DNA from: Henricia sp. BOLD:AAB3569 | Lineage: Eukaryota > Echinodermata > Asteroidea > Spinulosida > Echinasteridae | NCBI GenBank assembly: GCA_037783545.1 | Contig: JBBELK010000056.1 | Location: 496,001-560,000 of the forward strand | Direction of reading: 5' to 3' | Length of the DNA stretch: 64,000 nt | Shown: piece after piece, positions 57,960 through 64,000 of the stretch | Layout of the letters: each line of letters starts with the position of its first letter | Position numbering within the stretch: position 1 is the stretch's first letter | Translations under genes and position numbers: made by a program | Notes under the pieces: model-generated | Told to the model about the DNA's origin: nothing | Seen by the model: only the letters and a program-made list of their open reading frames with translations | The model's database searches: none

Positions 57960-60900
57960 GAAATGGCAGAGAAATTTCAGAGTTTAGAAAAAAAGGGGTT
58001 GGCGCTTCCTGGATGCTCCCGCAACCTGTGGCTGTCTGTACACACCTCTTTGGTGTACTCCTGACTCGTGCGCATGCTCAGTCCTTCGGACTGTCGTTGA
58101 CACGGCCCAGTTTGGGACGGGATTTTGGTCAAAGTGTGGTCCAAACGTCGGCAAATTTGGAGGTCGAAAAATGTTCCGACGAACTTCAAATTTTGCATGC
58201 TCCAAAGACTCTATATTGCGCACTTGTCCTAAAAAATTGACAGACTTTCGCCGGGAAATGGCAGAGAAATTTCAGAGTTTAGAAAAAAAAGGGGTTGGCG
58301 CTTCCTGGATGCTCCCGCAACCTGTGGCTGTCTGTACACACCTCTTTGGTGTACTCCTGACTCGTGCGCATGCTCAGTCCTTCGGACTGTCGTTGACACG
58401 GCCCAGTTTGGGACGGGATTTTGGTCAAAGTGTGGTCCAAACGTCGGCAAATTTGGAGGTCGAAAAATGTTCCAACGAACTTCAATTTGTGCATGCTCCA
58501 AAGACTCTATATTGCGCACTTGTCCTAAAAAATTGACAGACTTTCGCCGGGAAATGGCAGAGAAATTTCAGAGTTTAGAAAAAAAAGGGGTTGGCGCTTC
58601 CTGGATGCTCCCGCAACCTGTGGCTGTCTGTACACACCTCTTTGGTGTACTCCTGACTCGTGCGCATGCTCAGTCCTTCGGACTGTCGTTGACACGGCCC
58701 AGTTTGGGACGGGATTTTGGTCAAAGTGTGGTCCAAACGTCGGCAAATTTGGAGGTCGAAAAATGTTCCGACGAACTTCAAATTTTGCATGCTCCAAAGA
58801 CTCTATATTGGCACTTGTCCTAAAAAATTGACAGACTTTCGCCGGGAAATGGCAGAGAAATTTCAGAGTTTAGAAAAAAAAGGGGTTGGCGCTTCCTGGA
58901 TGCTCCCGCAACCTGTGGCTGTCTGTACACACCTCTTTGGTGTACTCCTGACTCGTGCGCATGCTCAGTCCTTCGGACTGTCGTTGACACGGCCCAGTTT
59001 GGGACGGGATTTTGGTCAAAGTGTGGTCCAAACGTCGGCAAATTTGGAGGTCGAAAAATGTTCCGACGAACTTCAAATTTTGCATGCTCCAAAGACTCTA
59101 TATTGCGCACTTGTCCTAAAAAATTGACAGACTTTCGCCGGGAAATGGCAGAGAAATTTCAGAGTTTGGAAAAAAAGGGGTTGGCGCTTCCTGGATGCTC
59201 CCGCAACCTGTGGCTGTCTGTACACACCTCTTTGGTGTACTCCTGACTCGTTCGCATGCTCAGTCCTTCGGACTGTCGTTGACACGGCCCAGTTTGGGAC
59301 GGGATTTTGGTCAAAGTGTGGTCCAAACGTCGGCAAATTTGGAGGTCGAAAAATGTTCCGACGAACTTCAAATTTTGCATGCTCCAAAGACTCTATATTG
59401 CGCACTTGTCCTAAAAAATTGACAGACTTTCGCCGGGAAATGGCAGAGAAATTTCAGAGTTTAGAAAAAAAAGGGGTTGGCGCTTCCTGGTTGCTCCCGC
59501 AACCTGTGGCTGTCTGTACAAACCTCTTTGCTGTACTCCTGACTCGTGCGCATGCTCAGTCCTTCGGACTGTCGTTGACACGGCCCAGTTTGGGACGGGA
59601 TTTTGGTCAAAGTGTGGTCCAAACGTCGGCAAATTTGGAGGTCGAAAAATGTTCCGACGAACTTGAAATTTTGCATGCTCCAAAGACTCTATATTGCGCA
59701 CTTGTCCTAAAAAAATGACAGACTTTCGCCGGGAAATGGCAGAGAAATTTCAGAGTTTAGAAAAAAAGGGGTTGGCGCTTCCTGGATGCTCCCGCAACCT
59801 GTGGCTGTCTGTACACACCTCTTTGGTGTACTCCTGACTCGTGTGCATGCTCAGTCCTTCGGACTGTCGTTGACACGGCCCAGTTTGGGACGGGATTTTA
59901 ATCAAAGTGTGGTCCAAACGTCGGCAAATTTGGAGGTCGAAAAATGTTCCAAAGACTCTATATTGCGCACTTGTCCTAAAAAATTGACAGACTTTCGCCG
60001 GGAAATGGCAGAGAAATTTCAGAGTTTAGAAAAAAAAGGGGTTGGCGCTTCCTGGATGCTCCCGCAACCTGTGGCTGTCTGTACACACCTCTTTGGTGTA
60101 CTCCTGACTCGTGCGCATGCTCAGTCCTTCGGACTGTCGTTGACACGGCCCAGTTTGGGACGGGATTTTGGTCAAAGTGTGGTCCAAACGTCGGCAAATT
60201 TGGAGGTCGAAAAATGTTCCGACGAACTTGAAATTTTGCATGCTCCAAAGACTCTATATTGCGCACTTGTCCTAAAAAATTGACAGACTTTCGCCGGGAA
60301 ATGGCAGAGAAATTTCAGAGTTTAGAAAAAAAGGGGTTGGCGCTTCCTGGATGCTCCCGCAACCTGTGGCTGTCTGTACACACCTCTTTGGTGTACTCCT
60401 GACTCGTGCGCATGCTCAGTCCTTCGGACTGTCGTTGACACGGCCCAGTTTGGGACGGGATTTTGGTCAAAGTGTGGTCCAAACGTCGGCAAATTTGGAG
60501 GTCGAAAAATGTTCCGACGAACTTCAAATTTTGCATGCTCCAAAGACTCTATATTGCGCACTTGTCCTAAAAAATTGACAGACTTTCGCCGGGAAATGGC
60601 AGAGAAATTTCAGAGTTTAGAAAAAAAGGGGTTGGCGCTTCCTGGATGCTCCCGCAACCTGTGGCTGTCTGTACACACCTCTTTGGTGTACTCCTGACTC
60701 GTGCGCATGCTCAGTCCTTCGGACTGTCGTTGACACGGCCCAGTTTGGGACGGGATTTTGGTCAAAGTGTGGTCCAAACGTCGGCAAATTTGGAGGTCGA
60801 AAAATGTTCCGACGAACTTCAAATTTTGCATGCTCCAAAGACTCTATATTGCGCACTTGTCCTAAAAAATTGACAGACTTTCGCCGGGAAATGGCAGAGA

Positions 60901-63225
60901 AATTTCAGAGTTTAGAAAAAAAAGGGGTTGGCGCTTCCTGGATGCTCCCGCAACCTGTGGCTGTCTGTACACACCTCTTTGGTGTACTCCTGACTCGTGC
61001 GCATGCTCAGTCCTTCGGACTGTCGTTGACACGGCCCAGTTTGGGACGGGATTTTGGTCAAAGTGTGGTCCAAACGTCGGCAAATTTGGAGGTCGAAAAA
61101 TGTTCCAACGAACTTCAATTTGTGCATGCTCCAAAGACTCTATATTGCGCACTTGTCCTAAAAAATTGACAGACTTTCGCCGGGAAATGGCAGAGAAATT
61201 TCAGAGTTTAGAAAAAAAAGGGGTTGGCGCTTCCTGGATGCTCCCGCAACCTGTGGCTGTCTGTACACACCTCTTTGGTGTACTCCTGACTCGTGCGCAT
61301 GCTCAGTCCTTCGGACTGTCGTTGACACGGCCCAGTTTGGGACGGGATTTTGGTCAAAGTGTGGTCCAAACGTCGGCAAATTTGGAGGTCGAAAAATGTT
61401 CCGACGAACTTCAAATTTTGCATGCTCCAAAGACTCTATATTGGCACTTGTCCTAAAAAATTGACAGACTTTCGCCGGGAAATGGCAGAGAAATTTCAGA
61501 GTTTAGAAAAAAAAGGGGTTGGCGCTTCCTGGATGCTCCCGCAACCTGTGGCTGTCTGTACACACCTCTTTGGTGTACTCCTGACTCGTGCGCATGCTCA
61601 GTCCTTCGGACTGTCGTTGACACGGCCCAGTTTGGGACGGGATTTTGGTCAAAGTGTGGTCCAAACGTCGGCAAATTTGGAGGTCGAAAAATGTTCCGAC
61701 GAACTTCAAATTTTGCATGCTCCAAAGACTCTATATTGCGCACTTGTCCTAAAAAATTGACAGACTTTCGCCGGGAAATGGCAGAGAAATTTCAGAGTTT
61801 GGAAAAAAAGGGGTTGGCGCTTCCTGGATGCTCCCGCAACCTGTGGCTGTCTGTACACACCTCTTTGGTGTACTCCTGACTCGTTCGCATGCTCAGTCCT
61901 TCGGACTGTCGTTGACACGGCCCAGTTTGGGACGGGATTTTGGTCAAAGTGTGGTCCAAACGTCGGCAAATTTGGAGGTCGAAAAATGTTCCGACGAACT
62001 TCAAATTTTGCATGCTCCAAAGACTCTATATTGCGCACTTGTCCTAAAAAATTGACAGACTTTCGCCGGGAAATGGCAGAGAAATTTCAGAGTTTAGAAA
62101 AAAAAGGGGTTGGCGCTTCCTGGTTGCTCCCGCAACCTGTGGCTGTCTGTACAAACCTCTTTGCTGTACTCCTGACTCGTGCGCATGCTCAGTCCTTCGG
62201 ACTGTCGTTGACACGGCCCAGTTTGGGACGGGATTTTGGTCAAAGTGTGGTCCAAACGTCGGCAAATTTGGAGGTCGAAAAATGTTCCGACGAACTTGAA
62301 ATTTTGCATGCTCCAAAGACTCTATATTGCGCACTTGTCCTAAAAAATTGACAGACTTTCGCCGGGAAATGGCAGAGAAATTTCAGAGTTTAGAAAAAAA
62401 GGGGTTGGCGCTTCCTGGATGCTCCCGCAACCTGTGGCTGTCTGTACACACCTCTTTGGTGTACTCCTGACTCGTGTGCATGCTCAGTCCTTCGGACTGT
62501 CGTTGACACGGCCCAGTTTGGGACGGGATTTTAATCAAAGTGTGGTCCAAACGTCGGCAAATTTGGAGGTCGAAAAATGTTCCAAAGACTCTATATTGCG
62601 CACTTGTCCTAAAAAATTGACAGACTTTCGCCGGGAAATGGCAGAGAAATTTCAGAGTTTAGAAAAAAAAGGGGTTGGCGCTTCCTGGATGCTCCCGCAA
62701 CCTGTGGCTGTCTGTACACACCTCTTTGGTGTACTCCTGACTCGTGCGCATGCTCAGTCCTTCGGACTGTCGTTGACACGGCCCAGTTTGGGACGGGATT
62801 TTGGTCAAAGTGTGGTCCAAACGTCGGCAAATTTGGAGGTCGAAAAATGTTCCGACGAACTTGAAATTTTGCATGCTCCAAAGACTCTATATTGCGCACT
62901 TGTCCTAAAAAATTGACAGACTTTCGCCGGGAAATGGCAGAGAAATTTCAGAGTTTAGAAAAAAAGGGGTTGGCGCTTCCTGGATGCTCCCGCAACCTGT
63001 GGCTGTCTGTACACACCTCTTTGGTGTACTCCTGACTCGTGCGCATGCTCAGTCCTTCGGACTGTCGTTGACACGGCCCAGTTTGGGACGGGATTTTGGT
63101 CAAAGTGTGGTCCAAACGTCGGCAAATTTGGAGGTCGAAAAATGTTCCGACGAACTTCAAATTTTGCATGCTCCAAAGACTCTATATTGCGCACTTGTCC
63201 TAAAAAATTGACAGACTTTCGCCGG
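57960..63225 (+). repeat. Two tandem 2633-bp higher-order repeats
   Basis: The blocks 57960-60592 and 60593-63225 are nearly identical. Both carry the private variants TTCCAACGAACTTCAATTTG, CTATATTGGCACTTG, CTCGTTCGCATG, TTTTAATCAAAG and a 26-bp deletion (AAATGTTCCAAAGACTC, near 59945 and 62578). They differ by about one change at 59715 against 62348. Confidence 0.85.
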
Positions 63226-64000
63226 GAAATGGCAGAGAAATTTCAGAGTTTAGAAAAAAAAGGGGTTGGCGCTTCCTGGATGCTCCCGCAACCTGTGGCT
63301 GTCTGTACACACCTCTTTGGTGTACTCCTGACTCGTGCGCATGCTCAGTCCTTCGGACTGTCGTTGACACGGCCCAGTTTGGGACGCGATTTTGGTCAAA
63401 GTGTGGTCCAAACGTCGGCAAATTTGGAGGTCGAAAAATGTTCCACCGAACTTCAAATTTTGCATGCTCCAAAGACTCTATATTGCGCACTTGTCCTAAA
63501 AAATTGACAGACTTTCGCCGGGAAATGGCAGAGAAATTTCAGAGTTTAGAAAAAAAAGGGGTTGGCGCTTCCTGGATGCTCCCGCAACCTGTGGCTGTCT
63601 GTACACACCTCTTTGGTGTACTCCTGACTCGTGCGCATGCTCAGTCCTTCGGACTGTCGTTGACACGGCCCAGTTTGGGACGGGATTTTGGTCAAAGTGT
63701 GGTCCAAACGTCGGCAAATTTGGAGGTCGAAAAATGTTCCGACGAACTTCAAATTTTGCATGCTCCAAAGACTCTATATTGCGCACTTGTCCTAAAAAAT
63801 TGACAGACTTTCGCCGGGAAATGGCAGAGAAATTTCAGAGTTTAGAAAAAAAAGGGGTTGGCGCTTCCTGGATGCTCCCGCAACCTGTGGCTGTCTGTAC
63901 ACACCTCTTTGGTGTACTCCTGACTCGTGCGCATGCTCAGTCCTTCGGACTGTCGTTGACACGGCCCAGTTTGGGACGGGATTTTGGTCAAAGTGTGGTC

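Larger units (their letters stand above)
37073..64000 (+). repeat. ~296-bp satellite array, about 91 units, open at the window end
   Basis: A unit of 295-297 bp repeats without interruption to the last base. Landmarks are TTGCGCACTTGTCCTAAA, GACAGACTTTCGCCGGGAAA, an A-run of 6-9, GGGGTTGGCGCTTCCTGG, CTGTGGCTGTCTGTACACAC, GTGCGCATGCTCAGTCCTTC, GGACTGTCGTTGACACGGCC and AAATGTTCCGACGAACTTC. Units differ by few substitutions; most length change is in the A-run. Each unit holds the hairpin CAGTCC-TTC-GGACTG and the palindrome GCATGC. Stops are rare, so frames of 70-320 codons appear on both strands, shifting frame each unit. These are not treated as genes. The first unit has slightly more differences, as at array edges. 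Confidence 0.97.

Noticed and set aside
37073..64000. Calling the array centromeric or subtelomeric
   Set aside because: No telomere repeat, CENP-B-like box or mapping evidence is visible; higher-order structure alone is not proof.

Overview
This is animal (metazoan) nuclear DNA made almost entirely of repeats. There are no operons, ribosome-binding sites or dense genes. The few coding signals are split by GT-AG introns. The window also holds a decayed LTR-retrotransposon gag, several MITE-like elements and a tRNA-derived Pol III unit. Frequent TACATGTA and TAGGCCTA words and many AGAGGGCGCT words suggest a marine invertebrate, possibly an echinoderm, hemichordate or cephalochordate. That placement is an impression from word use and is not proven.

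Layout. 1-18206: a composite satellite domain built on a 34-bp unit centred on TTCGAA, interrupted by MITE-like modules and by a module carrying a clean 94-97-nt candidate exon (minus strand, five copies). Nested duplications (offset 6933 bp; tandem 2892 bp) amplified it. 18207-23176: dispersed repeats, C-rich and CCGGTATTTAGT minisatellites, and a GC-rich fold-back element (21446-22533). 23177-26250: a MITE-like insertion with target duplications, an empty-site relative at 31 kb and an internal Pol III unit; a minus-strand gag pseudogene; a 188-bp tandem array; and an LTR-like promoter region. 26250-31068: dispersed repeats, a candidate solo LTR (28444-29106) and small inverted repeats. 31069-37059: a 6-kb palindrome with two 2355-bp arms around a 1281-bp spacer. 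A minus-strand gene with an acidic repeat and two C2H2-like fingers runs from the right arm into the spacer. The left arm holds only its acidic-repeat exon. 37073-64000: about 91 units of a ~296-bp satellite with higher-order repeats, running off the window end.

How the parts relate. Only two candidate protein-coding loci survive inspection: the amplified exon in the first satellite, and the acidic-repeat/zinc-finger gene at the palindrome. Everything else is satellite, transposon-derived or unassigned. Exons of the zinc-finger gene cross the palindrome breakpoint in a compatible phase, which suggests the right arm plus spacer is ancestral and the left arm is an inverted duplicate. Almost all long reading frames in the window are by-products of satellites that happen to lack stop codons.
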